A DNA stretch of 64,000 nucleotides from Arthrinium phaeospermum. Its lineage: Eukaryota > Ascomycota > Sordariomycetes > Amphisphaeriales > Apiosporaceae. The notes beneath the pieces were generated by a model. That model had not been told where the DNA came from, did no database searches, and saw only the letters and a program-made list of their open reading frames with translations. The position numbers were made by a program, and so were the translations under genes. Each line of letters opens with the position of its first letter. Position 1 is the first letter of the stretch. Positions 1 through 12,106 of this stretch are shown piece by piece. Location of the stretch: assembly GCA_006503535.1 (NCBI GenBank), contig QYRS01000006.1, positions 2,666,001 to 2,730,000 of the forward strand. Direction: 5' to 3'.

Positions 1-1049
1 ATCCTCGAAAGTAGTGCGCTCCCAGTCACAGCCTCCAGTATATTCTTCCTTGCGCCTGTTTCGCAAAGCGTTCTCGATCTCGGACTTCTACCCAACATAA
101 CTCCTTCCACGGGTGTTTACCTCCCTCCCGTTGTGGTCCACAAGATTGCAAGCCTTCAGACAATCTTCCATTTGTGCGGTCCGAATGGTCCGGCTTGACT
201 GTGGTCACCTCACTCCAACGAATTACGAAGCTGTTCTCCCTGCTTGGGTTCGACAGTTCCCAAGCAGAGAGACTTGATTGCACAATGTACACTTCCGCTA
301 GTGCAGCATGGGCATGAAACTAGCTGGCTGCCATGTCTATGACGAGGAACGCGACGGCATGAGAAACGGTCCAATGATGCATATAGAGGAAGACAAGGAT
401 CATGAACTTCGATTGGTGCAGTGTTGGCTGCCAATGTATATACCAATTTAGAGCATGGCGTTGGGGGTGGAGTACAGGCATATGCGTGTCGCCCAAGTAT
501 ACTGGGTTTTCACCTGGGCAGAGTTATAGGAAGGGTAGATTTCTTGCATTCGTAATGTCCTCTCATCAAAGATATCTTGATGGGTATCTCGCCAGAAAAG
601 CGAGGGGAGATATGTATCACTTGTGTACCGACACAAGGCGATAAACTACACATAATCCAAACGAGACGAGATTTCCCTAATGTATGCCCCACAGACCGGT
701 GAGGAGAACAATAACCAAAAAGTATGCAGGCATGCAATGTTTGCCCTTTTCTTTTCTTTCCTTTTCCTTTTGCTATCTCTCTGTGTCCTTGTTGTTCTTT
801 CTGTAAATAATAACGACAATGATGGTTTCGTACCCTGATATCCATACCCGTTTACCCGAACATGCTCGCTACGGTGGGAAACCCCCACAACAAGGAAATA
901 AAAAGAAAGAAAGTCGGATTTCATCATGACCCCCCTCGTAGTAGACGCTATCCAGCACGCCCAGCATACATACACACTTCATCGTTCGTTCGTATACGTG
1001 ATTTCGACACATGCTCTTTCTGTACATGGTTGGTGTTGCCGCTGCCTCC
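1..1049. other. 3' flank of DUF8004-type gene, no gene seen
   Basis: This is the region downstream of the minus-strand gene that ends at 1050. The short open frames here have no recognisable domain and overlap one another. A small perfect hairpin (9-bp stem, 10-nt loop) lies near 242-269 and resembles no known RNA. Nothing else is supported. Confidence 0.5.
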
Positions 1050-4000
1050 TCACTCAACCCGGATGATGACTCTCCACCCCAGCGCGCCCGCCTCGCGGAT
1101 CGCGCAGGCGAGGCAGCCGCGCCTGCGGCGGCTGACGATGGCGTTCCAGCCCCTCTCGGCGCAGAGGGCGCGGACCATGACCTCGAGGTCCGAGCCGAAC
1201 TGCCTCCGGCGGGAGGGGATGCGCATCTTGGCATCGGCCCCCGCCGGGTTGAGGGGCGGATCGATCCTCGAAGCCCTGCGGCCGTGCGTGAAGGACGACG
1301 ATGACGACGGGGTCGAAGCCGTGGTCGAAGCCGTGTTAAGCGGCGGCCTCTCTCCTGTTCCTGCCTGGTCGCCGCCACCGTTACCACGGGGAGGGTTTTG
1401 CAGCCGGACTGACGGAGATGAGCCGACCACGGGCTCGAGCCCAAAGTCGGCTGAGATGGAGCTGACGCGCGACAGCGACGCCATTTCGGGGGACGTCGGC
1501 GGCGCGAACCCCGTAATGCAGTCGATGACGAGTACTCGCGATGGCCGCGGTGTGGAAGAGGCCCTCCTTCGGGGCGAGGGGTCGACTGGATTAGCGCCAA
1601 CTAGCTCCTCAAGAGTGGCGTTGGATTGCTTCAAGAGCTCGGTCAAGTGGATGGCTGTGTACGAATAGAACTTGTGAAGCGGGTGACCTTTTATCAACAG
1701 TTAGCAACTTGGCGATGGTAAGTTAGACCAGGCGATGAAGGAGTGGTGGCATACCAGTAATATAAGCAGAGCTCGGGGCCTTGCTGTTCCAGTCATGGCC
1801 CTCTACGTCTACCTGTTGGATTGTCGGACTTGTGGGCGACTTTAGGAGTTTGACGCGGCTTGATGGCACGCAAGGGTGTGCTGTAACAAAATAGACGTCT
1901 TTTGTCAGAGAAAAATCAAGGTCTTCGCCTTGCTCTAGTGAATCGTGGGTTATAGTGAAGGATGTTGTAGCAGGATAGGTGTGAATCTCAGAGACGGTGC
2001 TGAAGTCGGAGAAAGGGGTCATGTCTCTCTCCGTAGTCGGCGTCGAGTGCGCACTATCCACGGGTGCGAGGAGATCCAATGATCTAAGTTCGATCCTGAT
2101 ATTGGAAGGTGGCGGTTCGGAATATTGGTTTTCGAGGGGGATGATGAAGTCGGCTGGTAGGACATTGGAGGGGTCAGCGTCGCCGAGCACATCAGATTCG
2201 CGCTCAACAATCGTCTTGCCCCACAGACGAGCCTTTCTCCCGGTGCGTGCGACGTCGTCTTGTAACTGTCAGTGATTTGCTTGGTAGTTTATGTGAGGGT
2301 CATCAGCACTTACCGGGAATGTCCTCAACATTGATGTTCAGCCACCTGTCGCTCATGTTCTCGGGTGTGACATCTGTACTAATCCAGCCCATGCACTCAG
2401 CTGCCCCTCGACCGGCCGCCAAAACACGCCCAACGACGCAGGCAGTGCTCCAGAAGCTCTTGCCGCGGTAAATAAAGCCGCCGCATAGGTTTGACATGGG
2501 TCCTAATTTTGACATGGCGTCCTGGTCGTTCTCAAGTAGTGTAGACATGAGGAAATGTGACAAGGCTTCTCCGGGTAGGATGAGCCCAGAGCAGTATGAC
2601 TTCGATAGCCAGCCCGCAGGGTGCAATGCTGCTTCCACCTTGCGTCTTCTTGATGGCTTTCGCTGAATCTCTCCGGTCCTCCTTTCGTCGCCAAAATATG
2701 ACGACCGGTTAGTATCACTCGTAGCCAGAGGTGTGTTGATAGGTGTTGCCCGAGCCATTGCCGGCGCATTGATGGATACCCCGGTGACATATGTTTCGAT
2801 GTCTGGCCAGCGTAATTTCCGCGCAAACTGCACCAGACCCTCGACTTGTCGTTCGGTATAACGACCCTTGATCGCATACAGGTATTCTGGGTGATGCTGA
2901 GAGGGGTCAACATAATGGGTCCCAACATAATGAGACCCGATATGATCATGTTTGAGGGACATTTTGTTTGTGAGGGTGGTGAGCCAGCCTTTTGGCGTGG
3001 AAGCTCCCGAGTGAGGTGCTTCGGTCTTGGTGATAGCAATGTTTTCAAACCAAGTCCGGGCAAGGAGCAGCGACCACCTCACCGAAGGATTCGCCTCCTT
3101 TTCGAACCGATGAATTTCCGCCATCCTCAGGTTTGCTGCTCCAAACTCATCGCCGTCAGTTATGATGTCTAGTCGTATAAGCAATTCGCAGGCCAGGAGT
3201 ATCTGTATGAGGAGCCAATGTCGTTCTTCGCTCCGGTCCTGGTCATTGACTCCCTCCTTGATAGATGATCCGTCTTCGAGCTCGTCGTCTAGAGGGATAC
3301 CCCATAGGATTTGGCCAAGTCGTATCCTCCATTCGACACGGGAAAAGTCGATCCAGGCATTGGCGGCTGCAAGTAGTTTAACCAAGGCATATATCTGGCC
3401 CGCCAAGCTATGAGGGTTGCTCGGATCAACAATCCTAGTTGGCGGGTGAAGAATCTTCGAGAAAAGCTCATTATGAAGCTCATTCGGTCGCATGGTTTTA
3501 TCCTTACGATCCGATTGATACATTTGTTCGCATCTGATTAGTTGCTCCATGATTTCGGCTTCGTCGAGGTTGCGTAGCCCATCCTTGGAATTGATGAGCT
3601 GCTGGCGCCGTTCAGTAACGATATGCGACTTGGCACCCAGACTGTCAAATCCATACTGCTCATCCTGCAGTGCATCGGCAACGGCCAGCTCCAAGGCCGC
3701 TTGGTAGCCCAAGGAGCCCTTCTCGAGCCCCTGCATGCTCAGCATATTCGGACGTTCGCAACATTTCGAATTGAAATGAGGCCGTGTTCTGCCCGTTGGC
3801 GATTTGCATGAAAAGGGGTCCCTCTGGATGATTCGGGGACTTGCTGTAACGTTTCCCCATCCATCGTGCTCTATTTGAGTGTGGTCACTCAAGTCCCGGA
3901 TGATCAACTCCTCATCCCATGGAAAAGCCACCGACGGGTGCTATACGATATGGTGTTAGTGATGATATTCTGGAAAGGGGGGACATATGCAGGAGCATGA

Positions 4001-5031
4001 TGCGTTCTAGCGCAGTCATACGAGGAACAGGCGTTGCCGCTGAATCCCTTCGCCGCGTAGGACTCGAAGCGAGGCTGCAATTTGGAAAGGGGTTGTTGGG
4101 TGGCCCGAAACGGGCGGGTATAGGTGCTTACCGGAGCTCCGGTGCCGAGACCCTGGCTACGGGCGAAGTATTGTGGAGCACCCGAGAACAGCTTCTCGAT
4201 CTCGACGTCGCTCAGAGTGGCCATGATGCGTTTGAGTTTCAATACTTTAGGAACGGCTGGCTGTCCATCTGCCTTGTCAACGGTGCCAGGAGGAGGCGGA
4301 GAGGGCAAAGGCTTGTTCGGATCAATGGGCGAGCGTGGGGATCTCACGGCAGCTGCTGAAACCGGTGGGGAGCTGGTCGACGTCTGCTTTGGGGAGGATA
4401 CTTTGGTTAGTGTCAATTCACCGCTACGAGCGGCCCCCTGACCAAAAACAAGATGGGACGAAAAGAAAAGGTCGAGAAGTCCACTATGATGGTCTGATAC
4501 CGCAATTGAGCTCCCTACAGGAATTTTTGGGCCAATGCAAATATCGTCCGAGGTCATGCGACAGTGCTCCCCTCACTTGAGAGTCGGGGATCAACTAGGT
4601 GCTATGGCTAGTAGCCTCAACTGTAAGTGAAGCCGTCAGGTGCGAGCCGCGACTGCGCAGCTGGCAGGCAGGCCTGGAGGTAGGCCGGACTGATGGAACA
4701 TTAGGTAACTTACCGCTGACCGCGTGCGCGAAGTTGTTGCTGTCGTTGCTGCCAGGGCACTCCGGCGCCTCTGGAGTCTGGCTGGCCTCCCCCTCCGCGA
4801 TACTGTTGCCCGCCGGATTAATTCTTTCAAGGGTTGTTTTTTGCCGAATGGCTTCGGCTCTTGCTCTTGTTCCTGCGCATCGTCATCATCCTCTTCCTCC
4901 TCCTGCTGCTCCCGCGCATTGCTGTCGAGTGCCGGCGACCCTCTCCCGCCGTCGGTTGGGGCCTGATCTCGCTTGCCGGGTTTATTAATAAAGTCGCGTG
5001 CCCCACGCTTGAATATAGTGAAGGACGGCAT
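1050..5031 (-). CDS. Large fungal-specific protein, DUF8004-type (function unknown)
   Basis: A conserved filamentous-fungal protein of unknown function. The core resembles, from memory, fungal proteins annotated with domain DUF8004; this was not searched. I read five coding segments on the minus strand. They are 5031-4714 (start MPSFTIFKRG, acidic QEEEEDDDD tract), a segment ending at 4132 whose start near 4395 is uncertain, 3940-2314, 2258-1755 and 1687-1050. The last two introns are 55 and 67 nt with good consensus and phases; the intron at 4131-3941 is longer (191 nt). Junctions give GAP-HPSVAFPWDEE and EDIP-DDVARTGRKARLWG, which read as continuous protein. Segment two has a proline-rich stretch and VLKLKRIMATLSDVEIEKLF. 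The C-terminal end carries a Ser-rich linker and a short RRGCLACAIREAG element. Total is about 1,110 residues. No signal peptide or membrane segment is evident. The next gene upstream starts 2.5 kb away and is on the same strand. Confidence 0.8.
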
Positions 5032-7566
5032 CTTCCTTTATTTAGCAGAACCGCCAAATTATGACGATGATCTGCTATTGTTCCATGTTTTTTTTTGGTC
5101 GAGTTTCAAATTGCTAGGTACTGAGTGATAGATAACAGAGTACCGACTATGGTCTTGGTCCAGAATATATTTGAGAGAAGCCCCGAGTCGCACGAATGCA
5201 GCACGATTCCGACAGCGGTTGATGAGGATATATCCAAAGAAGGGGCACGAATGGAATTCAGTCAGCACTGGGTGTTGGATAGATAGATAGATACCGCAGG
5301 CCCAGAAGCACAGATCCGGGAGGACGAAGCTCGTGTGTTAAGCAATGGGTACCGGCCACTTATTCTTGGGTTTCAACACGTCAAGAAACCAGGTTCATTT
5401 CCTTCCCGAAGAAGTATTGCCAGCATCTTTGGTACGCACCACGCCAGACCTATTTACAGCATGGACATTCTATGAGTTGACTAGCTCGCCTCAAGTAGAT
5501 GATGCATGCACGGCTTATGGGCAGCCCGCCAATCTTGCTTCCCCCCATCATACATACGTGGGCTGAACCAGCCGATCTGATACCACAGCATAGGCGCCGT
5601 TGCAAGCCACAAGGTAATCCAGAGATGGGCTTACGTTGGAAGAGGTAACGGGTAATCTGGAATACATAGCCAGAACAAAACAAGGAACCGCCCAGATGCA
5701 TTGCCAGATTCTCGGCAAACAACCACCTGGAATAAAGACCCGCTGGAAGGGCGGCTGGCGCTTTCATTGGTTCTCAGTGGTCAATGTTTCATCGTGCGGT
5801 TAATTCGTCCTCCTACCCTAGTGCTGGTCAAGCTTGGAAGACTCCATGATCGGATCGACCAGAGAGAGATCAATATGCCAGCATCGCCCCGCCGGTATTG
5901 GCACGTAGGTGGTTTCCGAGGCTGATGGTAGGAGGAACGTCCTCGTCGGAAACTTCCCGGTGTTGCCAAAGGGCGCCAACCTCAGCCCTTGAAGGCTATC
6001 GTTCAATTGATGGCGGTTTCAGCACTCCCTTTTGAGCGCCTGTTCATTCTGGATATGCCAGCAGTCTATCTGTATGCATAGGCCACCAGAGAACCGGTTT
6101 TTTGCCCTTCTACTGCATGCTCTTTTCTCGGAGTGGGCAAAGAATCGGGATCATCTTGGCTATTTCTGCAATGCAACCTGGAAGGCTGGAACAGCACACG
6201 TTGTTGACCCTGTTTTCGGTACTCGCTCGTGTCTCTGGTTCTAGACCCTGACTGGTGACTTGTCGCAACATTGCAGGTGCCTTAGTAGAGTTGCATATGA
6301 CCACTTACCGCCTGTCATTGCCTCGATGACAGTTATCCCACGGTCGCCAGTTTTGCGGAACCGCTTGCTCCAGATTACTCTACTAGTACCTACATCCATG
6401 TAGGTACCATACATAGACCTGAATTCACCGCTGCGATTGCCAACCTACAAGGTATGATCGTACTACTGGCTACCGAAAGTTTGAGCTCCGTGAACAGGCC
6501 AAGTATCCCTTTCTCGCTACGAAGCGACGGTCAGCCTTGTTTGATGCATTCGGCAATCTATGTTTCATGTGCTTGCCGACGGATAGGCTGGAATCCCGCG
6601 GGCCCCCTGTAATCTTGATGTTGCAGTCTCTTAACGAACTGTTTGGATCTCTAGGTGGATTGGCTCCATCTAAAGGTGCTTGACGCTGCCACTATGCGAG
6701 GCTCCGGGGCCCGGGGCGACCTACTGCTAGACCCGGCAGCTAAATTTTGGTTGGTCTAGTCTCGTAGGTACTCGTCCTCGTCGTAGGAAAAGCTTACATT
6801 CGGAGGTCAATTGCCAGGTCGCTTTCCCCTGAATTGATTGCAGTTCCTCATAACGCCTGTGCTCCGTACATACGATTCAATTCAAGGGGGGAAAGTTCAC
6901 GCCGTCAATGGGACTAAGGCATTTGACTTTATATCAAATCCAAGTGCCATATCTCTTACAAAGACGCACTTAGCAGAAAGGCTGAGCAACCACCGGCAGT
7001 TTGGGGCGCAAGACCTCTCTTGTCTTGTCTCCATTGTGCCCGCATTCCCGCATGTGGCTGAGAGGCTCTTGGCCAAGGAAGGGTCCTAAGACTGCATTGG
7101 TATCTCTCCATGGCGTTGAGGTTATTTAGGAAACCCGTCGTGCCGCTGTCTGACACAGAGGCGGTGAGAGGCGACTAGCTACCCGCATATACTGTCCTTC
7201 GCCGACCTATAACCCGTCACTTGTAATTTGGGGGCGCAAGGTCCCTTCTCCTGGTACAAAGCAAGACTTGCTGATTTCTGCAGCTTCTGGTGAAATGCAA
7301 AAGACGTGGCACGAAGCATCGGTTTCGATTGCAAGCCGCACTCCCCGTTCTCCCATATGTATCTGGCGCATTTTCAGGGTATCAATCTATCAAGTAAACT
7401 CCTAACGCCAAGAAAGCCACCAATCTGTCGCAACTCCTGAAGGTCGCCGACTGCAAGAGATATTTAGCCTACTCTAGTAGTATCTCCGAGGTCTGGAGGT
7501 ATGATCCTGTAGCAAACCGTTTCCCCGGAATAGCCTCGTGCTCGCGCCCACCTGAGGACGATGCCC
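5032..7566. other. Intergenic, promoter of DUF8004-type gene
   Basis: These 2.5 kb separate two minus-strand genes. A short GATA repeat lies at about 5278-5293. Open frames here are under 110 codons, overlap in several frames and show no recognisable protein similarity. I see no RNA gene or transposon. It presumably contains the upstream control region of the gene starting at 5031. Confidence 0.5.
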
Positions 7567-8136
7567 TTACGCTGGAGGCGTATCGTGAACCACGACCAGT
7601 ATGTACTTTAACTCGGGGACTATGACAAGCTCCTGCTTCTTCGTCCGTAGTCGTAGCAGTTTCAGCTCGTCCTAGTGAAGCGGTCAGCTCTCGTCATCGA
7701 AAAGTTGCCGACAACTCGCAAAACCCCTTACCTCTGTGTCCATCTCCTGCACCAAGGTCCCAGCAGTGCTCAAAAAACCCCAGACCATGCTCCCCAGCTC
7801 TTGTGCCGCCTGTGTTTCGTTGTCTGCGCCGCCCGTGGTGGCTTCGGCAGAGAAGGAGCCGCCGGTGGGTGTTGGCAGGGAGGTCGCAGAGTTGGCGGTG
7901 CTGGTCGAGGAACGGGCTGGCCTGATGGCAGCTATCTGGCCATTGGTTTTTATGACAGCGCCAGATGTACGGTCGAGCATGATCCAGGCTTTCACGCCCG
8001 GCTTCTTCGATAACCGATGGAGAGCATCCTCCATTGTGTCGGTGGTGGTGGCTGGCTTAACAGGGCTCAACATCAGCTACGCACATTCTTCAAAGACGAA
8101 CGCTGCAGGACAACGTACAGAGGTTTTGTCGGCCAT
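7567..8136 (-). CDS. Roadblock/LC7 family dynein light chain
   Basis: Predicted 148-residue light chain of the roadblock/LC7 family, which dimerises on dynein intermediate chains and helps couple dynein to cargo in the cytoplasm. Three exons: 8136-8119 (MADKTS), 8055-7732 and 7671-7567. They are joined by 63- and 60-nt introns in phase 0. The family signature is visible: an N-terminal helix (TMEDALHRLSKKPGVKAW), the strand pair IMLDRTSGAVIKTNG, a helix QELGSMVWGFLSTAGTLVQ and the closing strands LKLLRLRTKKQELVIVPE and YILVVVHD. A Ser/Thr/Gly-rich insert of about 45 residues sits between strand two and the central helix, which makes the protein longer than the roughly 100 residues of animal members. 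It is divergent with IPI1, whose start is 336 bp away, so a shared promoter is likely. Confidence 0.9.
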
Positions 8137-8472
8137 CTTGCTTGCTTGATTGATTAAAAAAACTTCTATCTCGCGCAGGAATCGCTAGCCGATCAACGTA
8201 ATCGAGCACTCCAATTCTCAAAAACGCGTGTGTCGAATAGTTTACAAATGATTCCTACTTAGGAGCATCGCGGGGCTCCCGCACGTAATCAATCAATCTA
8301 TGGAGCAAGCTCAAGCCACACTCCCAGCAGCAGCTCCACACTCGCATATACGCTGGAGAACTGCCGCGCCTGACCGCTAAAAAGTTAATGGACGATCGGC
8401 GACTCTGGGTAATTACGACATTGCGCGCTGTGTCTCTCATTGGAAGTGTGTCTTCCAAATGCCGGGATCAAG
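8137..8472. promoter_or_regulatory. Divergent promoter, LC7 light chain / IPI1
   Basis: This 336-bp interval separates two head-to-head start codons (8136 minus, 8473 plus), so both promoters must lie here. I see no clear TATA box. A short A/T-rich tract near 8153-8170 and pyrimidine-rich stretches are present. Co-regulation is inferred from the layout only. Confidence 0.55.
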
Positions 8473-9599
8473 ATGGGATCCAGTAACAGGAAGAAGGCGG
8501 AGAAGAAGAAGGACTTCGCGAAACCCAAGTTAAAGGTCGGCAAGGCCAAGGCGAAGCCTGACAGTTTCACAGATACCAGCTTCAAATCCAAAGGTATATA
8601 TCTATCCTCTTACCGCGGCCTTCGCAAGTAGACTTGATCGATCAATATGCTAACGCCCATTCCCTAGCTATCGTTATCAATAAGCAGCTGACCGAAGATG
8701 CCCCTGATGATATCGACCGCTTCAAGCACTACTTTTCCCTTGCGGGGTCGAGATCCGACACACAACGGCGAGATGCATTGGCAAACTTGACCAACCAGCT
8801 GTCAACGACACCCCCGACCAACCCCGTTGGCACGCACACGCTTCTCAATAAGCTTCTGCCCCTGATGACAGACCTCTCCAAATCCGTGCGAGCCAATCTC
8901 TTGAAGCTGTTGAAAGCTTTGCCAGCCGACGAGATTGCGCCTCATGTTGAAAAGGTCATATTGTACATCCGTGGTGCCATGACGCATATCACCCAAGACA
9001 TCAAGGATGATGGTCTAAATTACATGGAGTGGCTGCTCGACGTTGCAGGAGATAGTGTTGTATCAGGTGCTGGATGCTGGGTGAAACCGCTGAAGGACTT
9101 CACTTCGATCCTCGGGTGGACGGTGAGGAGCGCCGTCCCAATCCCAGGGAAAGGAGGTTGGACCTCCGCGCCCAGAACTACGTTTGGCGCCAAGAAACAT
9201 GGCCAGGCCTTCCCACGGCAGATGCTTATTCTCTCCAAGTTTCTCGAGTACGGTTTCAAGGCCGAGACGCCTCGGCCATGGATCTCGGAGGACTGGCTTG
9301 GAAACTTCTGTCGTCTCCCCACCAACCCCGATCCTTACGGATATCTGGGCTTGTTCAAGCCGCCTCGTGACGAGGATGGTGAGATTTACCGCAACCGCGA
9401 GGACAGGCAAGATGTGTACCACAAGCGCTTCGGCGAAGCCATTGCCATTGGGCTGGATGCGGCCAAGAAGGAAGGCGGCCAGGCTGGACGGGCTGCTGCG
9501 ACCCTCGATAAGGTCTTGAGAGAGGGCATGGGTGACTACGAAATCACTTCACGAGCTGACGATGATGATGAACGGTTATGGGCTGGATACATTATGTAG
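8473..9599 (+). CDS. IPI1: Pre-rRNA processing protein Ipi1 (pre-60S assembly)
   Basis: A component of the Rix1-Ipi1-Ipi3 complex, which works with the AAA ATPase Rea1 on late pre-60S particles and is needed for ITS2 processing in the nucleus. Exon 1 is 8473-8593 and exon 2 is 8668-9599. The 74-nt intron has a GCTAAC branch site, and the phase joins TSFKSK to AIVINKQL. The product is 350 residues. The Lys-rich start (MGSSNRKKAEKKKDFAKPKL) followed by TDTSFKSK is a hallmark of fungal Ipi1. The body is helical, with HEAT-like repeats: RRDALANLTNQL, LLNKLLPLMTDLSKSVRANL and HVEKVILYIRGAMTHI. The conserved segment LNYMEWLLDVAGDSVVSGAG also fits. The ATG at 8473 was chosen because the family N-terminus begins exactly there; an open stretch upstream in frame lacks similarity. 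Confidence 0.93.
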
Positions 9600-10850
9600 A
9601 AAACGACAGCCATACATCCTGCGCAGGGACAAAAAAAGTAAAGCCACACAAAACCCCCCCAAACATGAGATCTAGTACATGGGTGTAGTGATACCTGCGT
9701 TGTCTCTTTCAGAGTTAATCATGATATATTTTTCTAGATGCCCAATAATCTGTGCCCCTCATTGGCCTTGTGTACCCTCTTTCCTGGCCCATATCCAGGA
9801 TAGACGCAACACTGGCGCGAGACTGGTCTCATTACTGGAATATGTTCTACGTACTGTAGGCTTGGGGGAAAGGGCATCAACCATTCACAAACATACTTAG
9901 GGACCCGTTTCTACTCACACATCTGTATGCATTTACCACGTGTGAGTGTCCCTCCTTCGATGTGATATGCCTGCTGCCGCGTTGAAGAGAATACAGTGCC
10001 TGGTAAAGAAAACATCAATATGAAAGAACTATCGTTCGGACGTTATTCACCAAGAACTTGTCGGGATGAATCGCGTACGCAGTCTTTAACGCACACATAA
10101 TCACCTCGCGAGCGAGGGCGCGGCCGCTTCCCCCCTCGTTCGTTCGGAATCGTTCGGAAGCCTTTCGTGTGCTTGTCTTCGAGATTCAATGCGTTCGCGG
10201 TCATGCCTCGAGTACATATACGTTGGCAACACCTGAAATTCATAGATGACCGTGACTGGGGACAGCAATACATTCAATGACTTGTTAAACTCCATGGAAT
10301 TATGATCCTCTATGCAAATACTGAAAATGGCAAATTCAAACACATAGACGCCCACCATTGGGATTGACGTATGGAATATTCGTATTACCACAGAACAGGG
10401 GGAAGGTGCCCAGATAGCGTTTGGCTCCAGCTTCTTCATGGCGCCTTCCCTCCAAACAGAGGATATTTGCCAACAGTACCCTACACCTGCCTGGCCTAAT
10501 ACCTCCTATCGAGGCCCTTTTCTCACTCCCACGGCTGTATTCCATGGTTATATTTCTCCACCACAACGACGCCACCCCGTAGCCTTCCCGGATCCTCTCC
10601 CCTACCTTTCTGTCGCCGAGATCATAGGCCTATCTTGTCATCGCCGAACCCATTGACCCACCTTCTCGTCGCCAAAACAATCGAGCATCAGCCCGCTGCA
10701 AGCAAAGTGCCTTAGGTAGCCATTCACTGCGGCCACCAGTTAACTGCTAACCACTGCCTCTATCAGAGGAAACTATAGGCCATCGACTGCTGTAGGATCC
10801 TGATTCTTGGGGATTCCATTCAGACCCACGCCCTTTTCTGTAAACCTACC
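9600..10850. other. Intergenic, 3' flank of IPI1 and distal promoter
   Basis: No coding exon could be supported. Overlapping open frames of at most 112 codons lack recognisable features. The right end leads into a strongly pyrimidine-rich tract at about 10855-10920, which looks like the core promoter of the DEAD-box gene downstream. Confidence 0.5.
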
Positions 10851-12106
10851 TACAAAAGGGCCTTCCACTTCCCTTCCTTCCCTTCTCTCTTCCTTCCCCT
10901 CCTCACCTTTCTCTCCACACATCTGGTTGAGATTTCTGGAACACAGGAAATCTTGCAGCCCACCTGACGCAACCCAACCTTAGAAAGGTCAAGTCAAGCA
11001 AGCAAAGGTAAGTCAACATTTCCTTCAAGTAGGTACTGCATTCATTCCTCTTTTCCTTCAATGTCCATCACCTTTCATCACCTACCTACCACCTTCCCTT
11101 CCATAACATACATCACTGGACTCGCACCTGGTGAAGTGTGGCACTACTTCTCCCATCCGTCAAGGTAAGTAAACACACATCAACATCCAACATAAACACA
11201 TCACATCATCACTCTACCATACCTCATCCAAGGTAGACACCATCACATCACCCTGCCACATCCAAGGTAAGCAAGCACCACCTCACTCCATCTTCAACAA
11301 CACACACCACTCTTCTCTACCACAGAAGCTTGATGGTTTGTTTTCCTCTTGTGTGTCTGCCTACATAACATCCAAGCCTTGGGTGCGGCTTCTTCAAGTC
11401 ATCTTCCACCTTCCCATCCCCATCCAAGCAAAGATCATACTTGCGTATTGTGGTGTTTGGCCCTGGTCACAACATAACACACCAAGGTATTTTTGAGGTC
11501 CTACCTCTCGCAATCATCAACTCCTCCCTCATCTCTTGACATCCCCAACATCATCACTTTGCTGGCGTGGACGTGTTGGCACCAACATCCCATCTACTGT
11601 CACCCACCTCTATACGCACTAACCTTCCCTTGGGCTTGGACCTGCCATCTTTCTTCCCATTCTCACATCCACCCCACCTTAATTCATCTTTCCATCATAT
11701 GGTTCAGGTTAACTAACATTGATGTCCAATCAGCTTACCTGTGTTAACCCTCAGGTATTCGTCAACCAACTGTTGACCACAACCCAACAGCATCTCTTCT
11801 ACACACCTCAAGTAAGTTCAGTCCTGGCATGGCTTTTTCTCACTCACCTCCCCGTCTTCTTTTTCCTTCTCTGATGGCGATGTGAATTGACATCCTTCCA
11901 ATCTTCTCAAGTTGAGGCTACGTCACCTGCCACTACAACTATCTCCCAATATTTCCCCACCACTTTGGCCTGAGCTATCAAGTGTCTTGCACCAATCATC
12001 CCCAACCCTTCTCATCGGTATCTTGACACATGATCTACCTTTTCGTTGAAACTAACTCTTCCTTCCTTTGGTAGGCCTTCTGACAAGTCAATCAGAACTT
12101 GCCAAG
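10851..12106 (+). promoter_or_regulatory. Core promoter and long, intron-rich 5' leader of DEAD-box gene
   Basis: A CT-rich block at about 10855-10920 resembles a fungal core promoter. It is followed by about 1.2 kb of CA/CT-rich, G-poor sequence leading to the ATG at 12107. The leader contains a series of AG|GT sites with donor-like sequence at 11008, 11165, 11233, 11267, 11487 and 11755, plus a GTAAGT at 11812. Two clear branch-site/acceptor pairs are present: AACTAAC near 11710 with CAG at 11731, and ACTAAC near 12051 with TAG at 12074. The last leader intron is most simply 11812-12074 (263 nt), leaving a 32-nt stretch before the start codon. Which donors are used cannot be told from the sequence. 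Confidence 0.6.

Noticed and set aside
239..269. Perfect hairpin that includes GGTTCGA
   Set aside because: No A box, no cloverleaf context and no terminator. A simple palindrome.
862..1668. 268-codon plus-strand frame and 243-codon alternative minus frame
   Set aside because: Both overlap the last coding exon of the DUF8004-type gene. G/C-rich coding DNA keeps other frames open, and only the 215-codon minus frame continues the spliced protein.
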